Positions 8,317 through 17,036 of a stretch of DNA of 60,665 nucleotides are shown here, piece after piece. This DNA is from Desmonostoc geniculatum HA4340-LM1. GTDB lineage: Bacteria > Cyanobacteriota > Cyanobacteriia > Cyanobacteriales > Nostocaceae. Both the position numbers and the translations under genes were made by a program. The stretch's first letter is position 1. Each line of letters opens with the position of its first letter. Location of the stretch: contig JAHHHB010000032.1 of the NCBI GenBank assembly GCA_019359545.1, positions 1 through 60,665 of the forward strand. Reading direction: 5' to 3'. The notes below the pieces were generated by a model that saw nothing but the letters and a program-made list of their open reading frames with translations, did not search any database and had not been told where the DNA came from.

Positions 8317-9237
8317 TCAATCCAATTCCCACTTTTGATCTGTGGTTGAACCATTATCAGCGTTACGTCCAGAACGCTCACAATCCCAAAGTTGTAGGGC
8401 TGCACCGTTGGTTCTTCCTGGCGCTCCAGCAACGTCAATGCATTTCCCGGAGAGTGAATTAACTATAAACTTATCATTATCTGTATCATTTGGATAAATA
8501 CTTTTAACTTCGGCATAAGCGCACATTGCAGGATTATTTGCAAATACACCTCCGTCAATAAAAGCATGATAAGGTGATGAGGATTTATCGACTTCAAGTT
8601 TTAACGGCTCAAAATAAGTTGGAGCCGCCGAGGTGGCTCTTGCAACTTTCGCCATTGGAAAGTCATAAAGATTCGGTTTGGCTCTAGCTTGGCTACGCCT
8701 AAAGAAATAAGGAGATCTTTTTTCAATGTCATAACTTGTAATTAAAACCTCTTTTAGTGCTTCGCTAAGTTTCGTTTCTTGAAAATACCTACCCAAAACA
8801 TCCTCGATACCCTCTGAAGGAAACTTTCGCTTCACAAGAGGTTGTATGTTTTCAGGAACCAACTCATACCATTTCTGTTTGAAGATGCGCCTTATAAGAC
8901 TGATGGAAAACTACACACTGTAGCGGCAATTCATGAATTGCCGCTACGCGAATAGAGCGCAGCCTCATATAGAATTGGTATCAGAACGACGAAAAATATT
9001 CCGGCCTTCTTCTTGATACAGTTCTATCAAATCATTGGCTGCATACTGAGGCTTACCATCAGCATCAGGTTTGGTTATTCCTAAACTTAATATTCCCCCT
9101 GTTGATGTACCTGCAATAAAATCAAATAAATCTGTAATGTGTTTTCCAGTTAAATCTTCGATCGCAGACAAAATTACTGCTGGAATAATTCCTCGAATTC
9201 CACCACCATCAATTGAGAAAATTTTAATGACTTTCAT
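8317..9237 (-). pseudogene. Patatin-like phospholipase, split by a MITE and fused to a ricin-B-like tail
   Basis: The N-terminal part (9237 to 8965) has the oxyanion motif DGGGIRG near residue 10 and the nucleophile motif GTSTGG near residue 44. The second part (8862 to 8317) resumes the patatin fold (GIEDVLGRYFQETKLSEALK...ATSAAPTYFEPL) and holds the catalytic DGG (FIDGGVFANNP). After NDKF the patatin C-terminus is replaced by a piece of a ricin-type beta-trefoil (SGKCIDVAG...ALQLWDCE...DQKWELD). A 120-bp inverted-repeat element separates the halves. Patatins hydrolyse acyl esters of lipids and occur in CBASS-type defence, but this copy is broken. Confidence 0.8.
8863..8982. mobile_element. 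MITE-like insertion in patatin gene
   Basis: About 120 bp bounded by imperfect inverted ends TCATACCATTTCTGTT (left) and AGAATTGGTATCA (right). A 28-bp perfect palindrome sits at 8919-8946 (arms GTAGCGGCAATTCA). It interrupts the patatin reading frame and encodes nothing. No clear target duplication is visible. Confidence 0.65.
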
Positions 9238-9268
9238 TGTGTTATTTGAGTAAGATAATCTATATTTT

Positions 9269-9385
9269 AGGACTTACGCAAAATATCTCTCAAACTCTCA
9301 TTTCTCTGTGACCTCTGCGCCTCTGTGATACCCTGCGGGAAGCCGCTTTGCGTCTACGATTTTCCGTTAGCTATGCGTAAGTCCT
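9269..9385. mobile_element. MITE with AGGACTTACGCA ends (copy 1)
   Basis: 117 bp, bounded by perfect 12-bp inverted repeats AGGACTTACGCA at 9269-9280 and TGCGTAAGTCCT at 9374-9385. No coding capacity. A second copy with the same ends lies at 12095-12188. Confidence 0.8.
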
Positions 9386-9534
9386 GTATTTATCAAACAA
9401 AATTCAGGAGTCAGGAGTCAGAATACAGGTTAGTGTTAGCTATAGCAATCAGCGACTAGGGAATGGGAAGAAGCAATAAAGGTGTACCTAGCTTCCCAAA
9501 AAAAACCAAATATGAGTCCTATAGCTGATTTTTA

Positions 9535-9699
9535 TCAATGCCGTGACAGAATTTGTTCAAACCTGTCAAGTATATTTGGGATTCCAGCAATCCCTGAACT
9601 TGCAGCACTCAAAATACTACCAAATAAGCTAATAACTTCACTAGTTTGAAATATGAGCTTTCGGGCAATTAATAAGTTGGTAAAGCCTGGATTATTCAT
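9535..9699 (-). CDS. Small ORF, 54 aa, unknown
   Basis: ATG at 9699 preceded by TAGGAATTAAATA (possible AGGAA ribosome site). The product MNNPGFTNLLIARKLIFQTS... has an amphipathic, moderately hydrophobic centre (SLFGSILSAASSGIAGIPNI) and a basic end. It follows another small same-strand frame (9867-9745) by 45 bp. I do not recognise it; it may be a decayed fragment. Confidence 0.3.
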   Translation of the reverse strand: MNNPGFTNLLIARKLIFQTSEVISLFGSILSAASSGIAGIPNILDRFEQILSRH

Positions 9700-9744
9700 T
9701 ATTTAATTCCTAGTTTGATTGGGATAGATGATGCTGATATTTGA

Positions 9745-9867
9745 TTAATTGAGTTTTTGAAGTAATGGTTTGATAACTTTCATGTGTTTAGCAATAATTA
9801 CTTGAACTCTTTGCATGGTTTCGGGTTTAATTTCTTGGGATTGTCCTTTATCTACAGCTAAAGTCAT
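9745..9867 (-). CDS. Small ORF, 40 aa, possibly the 3' end of a lost gene
   Basis: Encodes MTLAVDKGQSQEIKPETMQR... ending KVIKPLLQKLN. The same frame stays open for 18 more codons upstream, including FGDELKKNPLEF directly before the ATG, without another start. It could therefore be the tail of a gene whose front was replaced by the NB-ARC remnant. Unrecognised. Confidence 0.25.
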   Translation of the reverse strand: MTLAVDKGQSQEIKPETMQRVQVIIAKHMKVIKPLLQKLN

Positions 9868-9910
9868 GAACTCTAGAGGATTTTTCTTCAGTTCGTCTCC
9901 AAACAGCGCA

Positions 9911-10669
9911 ATGGATTCGCTGTTAGATCATCAATTTGAACGTTTATCACCTTTAGAAAAAGAGGTGATGTACTTGACTTGTATTAATCGGGAAGCAGTA
10001 GGATCGGGAGATTTACAAAGTGATATTTTGCCAGGAGTATCAAAAGCAGATTTACTGGAATCTTTGGAGTCTTTAACTTGGCGTTCCTTAATTGAAAAAA
10101 CCAAAGACGCAGTTACTCGTAGTGTAACATTCACTCAGCAGCCTGTAGTTATGGAATACATGACTAATCGACTTGTTAAAACTATTTGTCAAGAAATAAA
10201 AACTGGCAAAGTTAATTTATTAAATCGCTATCCCTTAATTAAATTTACTGCTCAAGATTATATTAAACAAAGCCAGATTATGTTTTTGATTAAACCTATT
10301 TTAGCCAATTTAACAGTTAATTTTAAACTCTCAACAGAAATTGAGCAAAAAATTAAAAATCATCTGGAAAAGCTGGGTGATAATTTTTCTGGTACACCTG
10401 GATACTGTGGTGTTAATTTAGTTAATTTGTTGCAGCAATTGGAAGCTGATTTAACTAACTATCATTTTTCTAGTTTAAAACTTTGGCAATCTAATCTAGA
10501 AAATATCAATTTGAATCAAGGCAAGTTCTCTAATACTAATGTCAATAAATCAGTTATAAATGAAGTCTTAGCTAAGAGTGTTTGCGTTGATTTCAATCCT
10601 GATGAAACAACAAGTAATAGTGATGTCAATGATGATATTGACCTAGAATATTTTGCTTTTAGCAGTTGA
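9911..10669 (+). pseudogene. Remnant of an NB-ARC/WD40 STAND-type protein (linker region only)
   Basis: The segment FERLSPLEKEVMYLTCINRE...LLESLESLTWRSLIEK...TQQPVVMEYMTNRLV and LINRYPLIKFTAQDYIKQSQ-like region corresponds to the winged-helix and linker between the NB-ARC ATPase and WD40 domains in large cyanobacterial STAND proteins. It reaches the SSLKLWQSNLENINL junction where WD repeats normally begin. There is no P-loop before it and no WD repeat after it. I prefer the ATG at 9911, since homology begins there. It is probably an internal relic of a gene of over 1000 codons. Confidence 0.7.
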
Positions 10670-10741
10670 TTAAACAAGTGACAATCAAAATCCCTACAAA
10701 GGGGCTTAACTAAGTTCAAAAATGGAGTAGAGAATGGATAG

Positions 10742-10761
10742 AGACGCGATTAATCGCGTCT
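10742..10761. repeat. 20-bp palindrome (AGACGCGATT core)
   Basis: Perfect palindrome with arms AGACGCGATT/AATCGCGTCT in the spacer after the NB-ARC remnant. The same core, extended to 28 bp, lies at 25880, and related GACGCGATAAATCGCCGTC forms occur at 22939, 55402 and 56682. Confidence 0.8.
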
Positions 10762-10836
10762 TTTAGGCAGTAGTGGAGGAAACTTTTTTATGTTTGGTAA
10801 TAGTATTTTTCCATGATTAATTGTCCTCACAATCTA

Positions 10837-11916
10837 CTACTGAACCCCAACGAAACCAGCTTGCTCAATTGCTTTTTGTCCCTGTTCAGTTAATAAAAGT
10901 TTGGCGTAGGTATCCCCTATTTGCTGTTCTCGACCTTTATTCTGCTTAATAATCACAAATAAGTCAGCAGTAATTGGATAGCTACCATTTCTAATAGCCT
11001 CAGTATTTACTTGATTACGCTGACGTAAGCAATTGTCCGGTGACACCAAAGGTTCACGGTAGGGGGGAATTAACTCGCCAGAAGTACGACCCAATGGCAA
11101 AGCCTTCACACTACACTGAGGTATCACTGAACGAGCAGAAGCGTAATACACGCCACCAGGGGTTTTGCTGAGTTGCCGCACTGCATCTGTAGTCGAGTAG
11201 ACATACTGTACATTGGAGCTAGATGCTTGCCCCTTCAGGTTTTGATTGCTAGAGAATATTACTGTATCTGCATTTTCTGGTCGTTGAGATAAAGGTGTGA
11301 TGGGCAGATTTGGCCCGCCTACTTGCTCCCAGTTAGTAATTTGCCCGGAATAAATCTGCTGCAATTGGTCAACAGTTAAACCCGGCACTTTCAGTGATGG
11401 ATTGACTACCACTGCTATTCCATCAATGCCTACCCGACGTTGTTCAAGGGTGAAGCCTCGTTGTGTTGCAATTGCTTTTTCTTCATCTGTGAGGGGACGG
11501 GAAGACTGAGCAAAGTCTAGTTGTCCATCAAGCAACATCCGAATACCTGAGCTAGAACCAGGGCTATTCTTAGCAGGGTCTACATAGCGTAATTGTAGTT
11601 CAGGGCGATCGCTTTGGATCTGAGAATCTACCAATTGCCGGATAGATGCCCAAGCTGTACTACCGCCGTAGTTAAATGAGCCTGTGGGGACATCAGCAAT
11701 TGTTTGAAAAGTTGATCTCCCGCTAGAGAGACTCTTTAAACTTTGATTAGAAGAGTAAGAGTCAGCACTGCCACGGGATAAGAAGTTTGGCTTGAGTAAC
11801 CACCAAAGCAATCCGCCAATAACCATCAGTGTGAGTACTTTACCAATAATCAAACCTCTAAGAAAGAGGGCAATTTCACCGTTAATTAAAGCTTTTTTTT
11901 GGTTTGTATTGTCCAT
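10837..11916 (-). CDS. PstS-like phosphate-binding (PBP superfamily) protein, membrane-anchored
   Basis: A 359-aa protein with a single N-terminal membrane helix (GKVLTLMVIGGLLWWLL, about residues 25-41) and no lipobox. A type-2 periplasmic binding fold follows, with PstS-family signatures: GSFNYGGSTAW near residue 81, SSGIRMLLDGQLDFAQSSRPL, GIDGIAVVVNP, LQQIYSGQITNWEQVGG. The anchor suggests a membrane-tethered binding protein, possibly sensing phosphate rather than feeding an ABC transporter, since no pst transporter gene is nearby. A Ser/Thr kinase lies upstream on the same strand, 540 bp away, with a MITE between them. Confidence 0.85.
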   Translation of the reverse strand: MDNTNQKKALINGEIALFLRGLIIGKVLTLMVIGGLLWWLLKPNFLSRGSADSYSSNQSLKSLSSGRSTFQTIADVPTGSFNYGGSTAWASIRQLVDSQIQSDRPELQLRYVDPAKNSPGSSSGIRMLLDGQLDFAQSSRPLTDEEKAIATQRGFTLEQRRVGIDGIAVVVNPSLKVPGLTVDQLQQIYSGQITNWEQVGGPNLPITPLSQRPENADTVIFSSNQNLKGQASSSNVQYVYSTTDAVRQLSKTPGGVYYASARSVIPQCSVKALPLGRTSGELIPPYREPLVSPDNCLRQRNQVNTEAIRNGSYPITADLFVIIKQNKGREQQIGDTYAKLLLTEQGQKAIEQAGFVGVQ

Positions 11917-12094
11917 ATCTTTAATTTTTTTTATTGATTGTATTTATATTACAGTAATTTCTAAGTATTTATTCTATAAAAATCTCTCGATATTTAAGTT
12001 TTTAGTAAAGCTTTAATCAGCCATTTAATACCCAGTTTTTTGATATTGTTGTCAAGTCTACCATCATCTATATCGATATCTCCCCAAGCAAGGC

Positions 12095-12188
12095 CAGGAC
12101 TTACGCAAAAGATAACGAAAGTAGGGGTAATTCATGAATTACCCCTACGTAAGAATAAGGTTTTCAGTCACATATTGCGTAAGTCCTG
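12095..12188. mobile_element. MITE with CAGGACTTACGCAA ends (copy 2)
   Basis: 94 bp, bounded by perfect 14-bp inverted repeats CAGGACTTACGCAA at 12095 and TTGCGTAAGTCCTG ending at 12188. The centre is a 28-bp perfect palindrome at 12121-12148 (arms GTAGGGGTAATTCA). Confidence 0.85.
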
Positions 12189-12456
12189 AAAGCTAGTTTT
12201 CTAATACTCAAAGTCCTCTTTTGAAGGAGGATTCAGCAACGCCAAAATTTTTTTACATATCAGCTATCACTTTTAAAACATCTTCCAAATAGATGATTAA
12301 GTAGGTAGGCACAATTAAACCAAACTGTGTAAACTCATGTAAAGTACCAAAAACGCCTTGAATATAAGCTTTTAAGCGATTTATATTTGTTAATTTAGTT
12401 GTATTTTTTAGCGCCCACCTACTTAACTCTTTTTTAATGTGGTGGCATCTAATTGT
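12189..12456. other. Intergenic spacer downstream of kinase
   Basis: AT-rich, with no supported gene. The short palindromic flank CTTTTGAAGGAGGATTCAGCAACG is visible but not assignable. Confidence 0.3.
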
Positions 12457-13701
12457 CTAGGTAGTCTTTGCAATGGAGCAATTGCTTTTATAAACTTCTT
12501 TTTGGGCGACTAGGGTATTCACATTAGTTAAGCCTGAGCGTTCAACAAATTTTTGTATAATATTTTTTAATTGAATAGGTTGGTATGGTAGTGATGTACT
12601 TGTATTAATAAATGTATAGATTACAATAATTACTATCAAGCTAGTGCTAGCACCAAGTCCGATCCCCAACAACAAAATAAAATTTCTATAAGCTAGGAAA
12701 TAGCTATCGACAGTATTTTGCTTTGGCCTGCTGTGTGATGACTCCAAGCGCACCAAATCAAAATCAAGCGCTTGTAGAGCTTCTGCGGCAGATTGGTAAC
12801 GCTGACTATGGCGATCGCAAACCATTCTGTCTAAAATATCTGCAAAAGCGTCGCTTACCTGCGCGTGATGACGCCAGATAAGTTCTCCGGTATTGGGATC
12901 TTCTTGTAGTTGGTCAGGTATTAAGCCTGTGAGAGCTTGAATGCCAATCATACCTACTGCATAGATATCGCTGGAAAGTTTGGGCTTTCCCTTAGCTTGT
13001 TCGCTTGGCATATAACCAGGAGTTCCAACCACAACTGTTAAACTGGCTCCTAAAGCACCAATTTTTTTAATACTCCCAAAGTCAATTAACACAATCTTGC
13101 CATCGGAGTGCCGTCGCATTAAATTTTGCGGCTTAATATCTCGGTGAATAATGTTGTGTTCATGCACGAAAACTAACACTTCCAAGATGTCTTTTAATAA
13201 ATTCACGACTGCATTTTCGCTCATACGTTGACCCGAGATAATTTCTTGAGTCAACGGATGACCGTCAATATATTCTTGGACTAAATAGAAATCCCCATCT
13301 TCATCAAAATGGGCGAACAGTCTCGGAATTTGCTCGTGGTCGTTGCCTAGCTGATATAAAACTTCTGCTTCCCGAGCAAATAATTTTTTAGCGATCGCAC
13401 CAACAGTAGGATTAGGATCTTTTGGGTGGAAATGTTTGACAACACAATGCGGCCGCCCTGGTAAATCTAGGTCTACTGCTAAGTAGGTATCGCCAGATCC
13501 TCCGCTTCCCAACTGTTTGATAATCTCAAAGCGATTCCGAAGTGTTTTTCTGACAAGAGAATGTTGATATCTGTTACGTATTGTAGTTGTACGTACTGCA
13601 CTTGCTAACGAGTAGTTTCCACCAGATTCTGGGCTTCCCAACACTTTAACAGTCTCAAAGCTACTCCTGAATGTTTTTCTGATGAGAGGATTCTGGCTCA
13701 T
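12457..13701 (-). CDS. Pkn-type Ser/Thr protein kinase with C-terminal membrane helix
   Basis: Cytoplasmic kinase domain at about residues 55-320: glycine loop LGSGGSGDTYLA, lysine in CVVKHF, catalytic HRDIKPQN, DFGS, and activation segment GTPGYMPSEQA. A single membrane helix (FILLLGIGLGASTSLIVIIV) at about residues 338-362 is followed by a short outer tail. The N-terminus is unusual: residues 5-33 (PLIRKTFRSSFETVKVLG...) are an imperfect copy of residues 48-75 (SLVRKTLRNRFEIIKQLG...). The kinase front is thus duplicated, and the first copy has a damaged glycine loop. Confidence 0.93.
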   Translation of the reverse strand: MSQNPLIRKTFRSSFETVKVLGSPESGGNYSLASAVRTTTIRNRYQHSLVRKTLRNRFEIIKQLGSGGSGDTYLAVDLDLPGRPHCVVKHFHPKDPNPTVGAIAKKLFAREAEVLYQLGNDHEQIPRLFAHFDEDGDFYLVQEYIDGHPLTQEIISGQRMSENAVVNLLKDILEVLVFVHEHNIIHRDIKPQNLMRRHSDGKIVLIDFGSIKKIGALGASLTVVVGTPGYMPSEQAKGKPKLSSDIYAVGMIGIQALTGLIPDQLQEDPNTGELIWRHHAQVSDAFADILDRMVCDRHSQRYQSAAEALQALDFDLVRLESSHSRPKQNTVDSYFLAYRNFILLLGIGLGASTSLIVIIVIYTFINTSTSLPYQPIQLKNIIQKFVERSGLTNVNTLVAQKEVYKSNCSIAKTT

Positions 13702-14098
13702 GTGGCGTATACTATCTGCTAATTGCTGACCATTCAGAGCTTGTCAGAGCTTGGGTAAGACAATGAATACTTGCCGCTTGATTTTTGTAGGCAATCATCT
13801 TCCCAGAGTTCATATGCTTTACGGCAGTTTTATGGTTCGCCGTTTGGTTGCTTTATTTAACGTTACTAATACTTAACTGTTTTTAATTTTAGCAAAAAAT
13901 AACCTTAGTTAAAATAAATTTTTACCTGGTTCACATGATGGTAGACTTTAAATATTTTTTAAACTTCAGCAGCCTAGTCAGTGACTTGAAAAAGGGAGTA
14001 GGGAGTGGGGAGTAGGGGAGGTGTGGGATTTTACCGTGATTAGCTGACTTGAAGCTAGACTTCTTGAATTATAGATTGGTAATTTAAAAGTTGTGTCA
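13702..14098. other. Intergenic region upstream of the kinase
   Basis: About 400 bp, AT-rich, with a short STRR tract (GGAGTAGGGAGTGGGGAGTA, near 13997). No gene supported. Confidence 0.3.
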
Positions 14099-14260
14099 AT
14101 GAATACTAGTGAATTTCCTGCCGATGGGGAGTGGAATTCTTATGATGCTATCAGCCAAATAGGATATTATGGTGACTTAAATTACTGCCTGGGTGTTTTA
14201 GATGACTCTTGGCTTGAAGTTGAAGTTTTAACCGAGAGATGGAAATTGTATCAACTTTAA
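14099..14260 (+). CDS. Small acidic ORF, 53 aa, unknown
   Basis: Encodes MNTSEFPADGEWNSYDAISQ...GVLDDSWLEVEVLTERWKLY, strongly acidic and aromatic. No clear ribosome site. Convergent with the ctaE terminator. It could be a decayed fragment; unrecognised. Confidence 0.3.
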   Translation: MNTSEFPADGEWNSYDAISQIGYYGDLNYCLGVLDDSWLEVEVLTERWKLYQL

Positions 14261-14370
14261 GAAATAAAGTAAATGCAAGACTGGAAGCAATTAAAACTCA
14301 ATGTCTTACCACTAGTAGCGCAGAAACAGAAAATTGGTCAATTTCTTTCGAGAAATAATATAGCACTCAA

Positions 14371-14396
14371 AATAAAAAAGCCCCCCAAAGGAGGGC
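14371..14396 (-). terminator. Rho-independent terminator of the ctaCDE operon
   Basis: Read on the minus strand: GCCCTCC-TTT-GGGGGGC hairpin followed by TTTTTTATTTT. It lies 43 bp past the ctaE stop. Confidence 0.85.
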
Positions 14397-14439
14397 TTGT
14401 CAAGTTGTTCGCGTGGAGTGAACAACTAATAATTAATAC

Positions 14440-15066
14440 TCACAGTAAATACAGTAATCCGAATAAAATAATCCAAATCACATCAACAAAGTGCCAGTAA
14501 ATTTCAGCTGCTTCAATGCCGAAGTGTTTTTCGCTACTGTAATGACCTTTAACGCGCGATCGCCACAACACGGCAACAATCGCTAAAACGCCGATGGTAA
14601 CGTGCAGTCCGTGGAAACCAGTCAAAACATAAAATGCACTGGCAAATAAATTGGTAGTTAAACCAAATTCTAGATGAGTATATTCATATACTTGTCCTGC
14701 CAAGAAAATAGCACCCATTGCAGCGGTAATTGCTAACCAAATCCGCGCACCCTGCGTATCATTCTTTTTGATAGCAGTGTCAGCATTGTGCATGACAAAA
14801 CTACTAGAAATTAGATTGATGGTGTTAACTCCGGGTAGCAATAGTTCTAACTCTGGGGTACCTGCTGGAGGCCAAACAGGTAAGGTAGCACGGAAAGCCA
14901 AGTAGGCTCCGAACAGCCCCATAAAAATCATCCCTTCAGCAATCAGGAAGACAAACAGCCCAAACAGGCGATGATCTGGATGTTCTTCATGATGACCAAC
15001 TGTTGCTTCCGCTGCGTGGTGATGATTCAGTTCAGTTTTAGCTGGGTCAATTGTTTGACTTTGCAT
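14440..15066 (-). CDS. ctaE: Cytochrome c oxidase subunit III
   Basis: 208-aa membrane subunit of the haem-copper oxidase, of the short cyanobacterial five-helix form. The signatures FLIAEGMIFMGLFGAYLAFR, GFHGLHVTIG and EIYWHFVDVIWIILF are complete to the C-terminal LLYLL. I start at the ATG at 15066 (MQSQTIDPAKTELNHHH). The frame stays open 33 codons further upstream, but that part is a GGGGAGT/GGGGAAT STRR tract. It is the last gene of the ctaC-ctaD-ctaE operon, 107 bp behind ctaD. Confidence 0.96.
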   Translation of the reverse strand: MQSQTIDPAKTELNHHHAAEATVGHHEEHPDHRLFGLFVFLIAEGMIFMGLFGAYLAFRATLPVWPPAGTPELELLLPGVNTINLISSSFVMHNADTAIKKNDTQGARIWLAITAAMGAIFLAGQVYEYTHLEFGLTTNLFASAFYVLTGFHGLHVTIGVLAIVAVLWRSRVKGHYSSEKHFGIEAAEIYWHFVDVIWIILFGLLYLL

Positions 15067-15173
15067 GAATCTTGATAAATGTAGGGTGGGGAGTGGGGAA
15101 TGGGGAGTAGGGAATGAGGGAACAAGGGAGGTAAAGGGAGAAATTAAGCAATGCCCAATGTCCAATGCCCTAT

Positions 15174-16910
15174 TTATTTACGATCTTCGGGATTAGCAGC
15201 AACCACTGGGTCTGGTTCTGCTCTTAATACCGAGTTGGGGCCAGCTGACAAGACTGGATTGGGGTCAGATAGGGGTACACCTTCTTTAGCCTTTTCCAAG
15301 CCGTAGTCGTAGGGACCTGTAGCTAGTACTGGGGTTCCATCAAAATTCTCGATCGCTGGTGGTGAGGTAGTCATCCACTCTAAGGTTAGTGCCCTCCAGG
15401 GATTATTACCAGCTTTCTCTCCGTACAACCAACTCCAAATGGCATTGAAAATGAAGGGGAATGTCGAAACTGCGAGTATATAAGCACCATACGTGCAGAT
15501 TTCATTCAGTAAAGTAAATTTGGGGTCATATTGAGCAATACGGCGGTTCATGCCCATTAAACCCAGCTTGTGCATGGGTAAGAAGGTCATGTTTAAACCA
15601 ACAATTGTCAAGGCAAAATGAACCTTACCCCAAAATTCGTTCACCATTCGTCCCGTCATTTTCGGGAACCAGTGGTAGATGGCAGCAAAAATGCCCAGTA
15701 CGCTACCACCAAACAGCACATAGTGCAAGTGTGCAACTACAAAATAGGTGTCGTGGACGTGGATATCAAAGGGCACTGCTGCCAACATCACACCACTGAT
15801 TCCACCAATTACGAAGGTACCGACAAAGCCGATGGCGAATAGCATCGCGGAGTTGAGTTGAATTTTTCCGCCCCACATGGTTGCCAACCAGCTGAATATT
15901 TTAATTCCTGTGGGTACGGCAATGATCATGGTGGTGATCATAAAGAACATCCGCAGCCAACCGGGGATACCGCTGGTAAACATGTGGTGTGCCCAGACAA
16001 TTAGCCCTAAAAAGCTGATAGCCAAAGATGAGTAGGCGATCGCTTTATAACCAAAAATCGGTTTGCGGGAATGAACGGGGATAATTTCCGAAATTGCCCC
16101 AAAAAAGGGCAAAATCATGATGTATACGGCTGGGTGGGAGTAAAACCAGAACATATGCTGGTAAACTACCGGGTCACCACCACCAGTGGGGTTAAAAAAT
16201 GTCGTCCCAGCAATTAAGTCAAAGGAAAGCAGAATCAGACCTGCTGCTAATACTGGAGTCGATACCAAAACTAGCGCCGAAGTGGCAAACATCGCCCAAC
16301 AAAACAAGGGCAGTTGATGAACGCCCATACCGGGGATACGCATCTTCAGCAGTGTGACCAGGAAATTAATCGACCCCAAAATTGAGGACGTACCCAGCAG
16401 CAGGACACTCATAATCCAAATACCTTCACCCACTTGACCTGTTACCAAGCTCAGGGGAGGGTAAGAAGTCCAACCTGCATCAGGCGCATCACCGACTACT
16501 AAACTGGCGATGAGCAACACACCCGCAGGGGGGATCATCCAAAAGGCAACAGCGTTCAGTCGAGGAAATGCCATATCTTTAGCCCCAATCATCAGGGGAA
16601 TTAGATAGTTAGCAAACCCGGCTCCTGCTGGCACGATCCATAAGAAAATCATGATCGTGGCGTGGAGCGTGAACAGACTGTTGTAAACTTCTGGCGTGAC
16701 AAAATCTACTTCTGGAGTTCGCAGTTCTGTGCGAACCAAGTCAGCCATCACGCCACCAATGCAATAGAAAATAAACGAAGTGACTAGGTATTGAATCCCA
16801 ATCACCTTATGGTCGGTTTGAAAACCAAAGAAGTCCTGCCATTTTCTGCTCCCTGGTTCGTCAACAAGGACGGGGATATTGGCAGTTTCTTGCAACTGAG
16901 CTTGTGTCAT
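15174..16910 (-). CDS. ctaD: Cytochrome c oxidase subunit I (A2-type)
   Basis: 578-aa catalytic subunit holding haem a and the haem a3-CuB centre. Visible ligands: the helix II His in SLFTLHATIMIFLW, the CuB/Tyr region WFYSHPAVYIMILPFFG, the HHMFTSG pair, and HVHDTYFVVAHLHYVLFGG with haem a3 and a ligands. The YSHPAVY segment replaces the Glu of HPEVY and marks an A2-type oxidase. The last 45 residues are a proline-rich repeating tail (DPNPVLSAGPNSVLRAEPDP). The start is the ATG at 16910, right behind a long STRR tract. Confidence 0.98.
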   Translation of the reverse strand: MTQAQLQETANIPVLVDEPGSRKWQDFFGFQTDHKVIGIQYLVTSFIFYCIGGVMADLVRTELRTPEVDFVTPEVYNSLFTLHATIMIFLWIVPAGAGFANYLIPLMIGAKDMAFPRLNAVAFWMIPPAGVLLIASLVVGDAPDAGWTSYPPLSLVTGQVGEGIWIMSVLLLGTSSILGSINFLVTLLKMRIPGMGVHQLPLFCWAMFATSALVLVSTPVLAAGLILLSFDLIAGTTFFNPTGGGDPVVYQHMFWFYSHPAVYIMILPFFGAISEIIPVHSRKPIFGYKAIAYSSLAISFLGLIVWAHHMFTSGIPGWLRMFFMITTMIIAVPTGIKIFSWLATMWGGKIQLNSAMLFAIGFVGTFVIGGISGVMLAAVPFDIHVHDTYFVVAHLHYVLFGGSVLGIFAAIYHWFPKMTGRMVNEFWGKVHFALTIVGLNMTFLPMHKLGLMGMNRRIAQYDPKFTLLNEICTYGAYILAVSTFPFIFNAIWSWLYGEKAGNNPWRALTLEWMTTSPPAIENFDGTPVLATGPYDYGLEKAKEGVPLSDPNPVLSAGPNSVLRAEPDPVVAANPEDRK

Positions 16911-17036
16911 TTGTCATTTGTCCTTTGTCAGTTGTCTTTTGTTATTTGTCATTTGTCCTTTGTCCTTTGTCATTTGTCCTTTGCTAATCACCAATGACCA
17001 ATGACTAATGACTAATGACCAATGACCAATGACTAA
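16911..17036. repeat. STRR tract (heptanucleotide tandem repeats)
   Basis: Two runs: TTGTCAT/TTGTCCT heptamers (16911-16983), then CAATGAC/TAATGAC heptamers (16990-17036). Short tandemly repeated repetitive sequences are a known feature of heterocystous cyanobacteria. The second run reaches the ctaC stop codon. Confidence 0.9.

Noticed and set aside
14440..15165. Longer ctaE start at 15165
   Set aside because: The added 33 codons are STRR DNA, not subunit III sequence.
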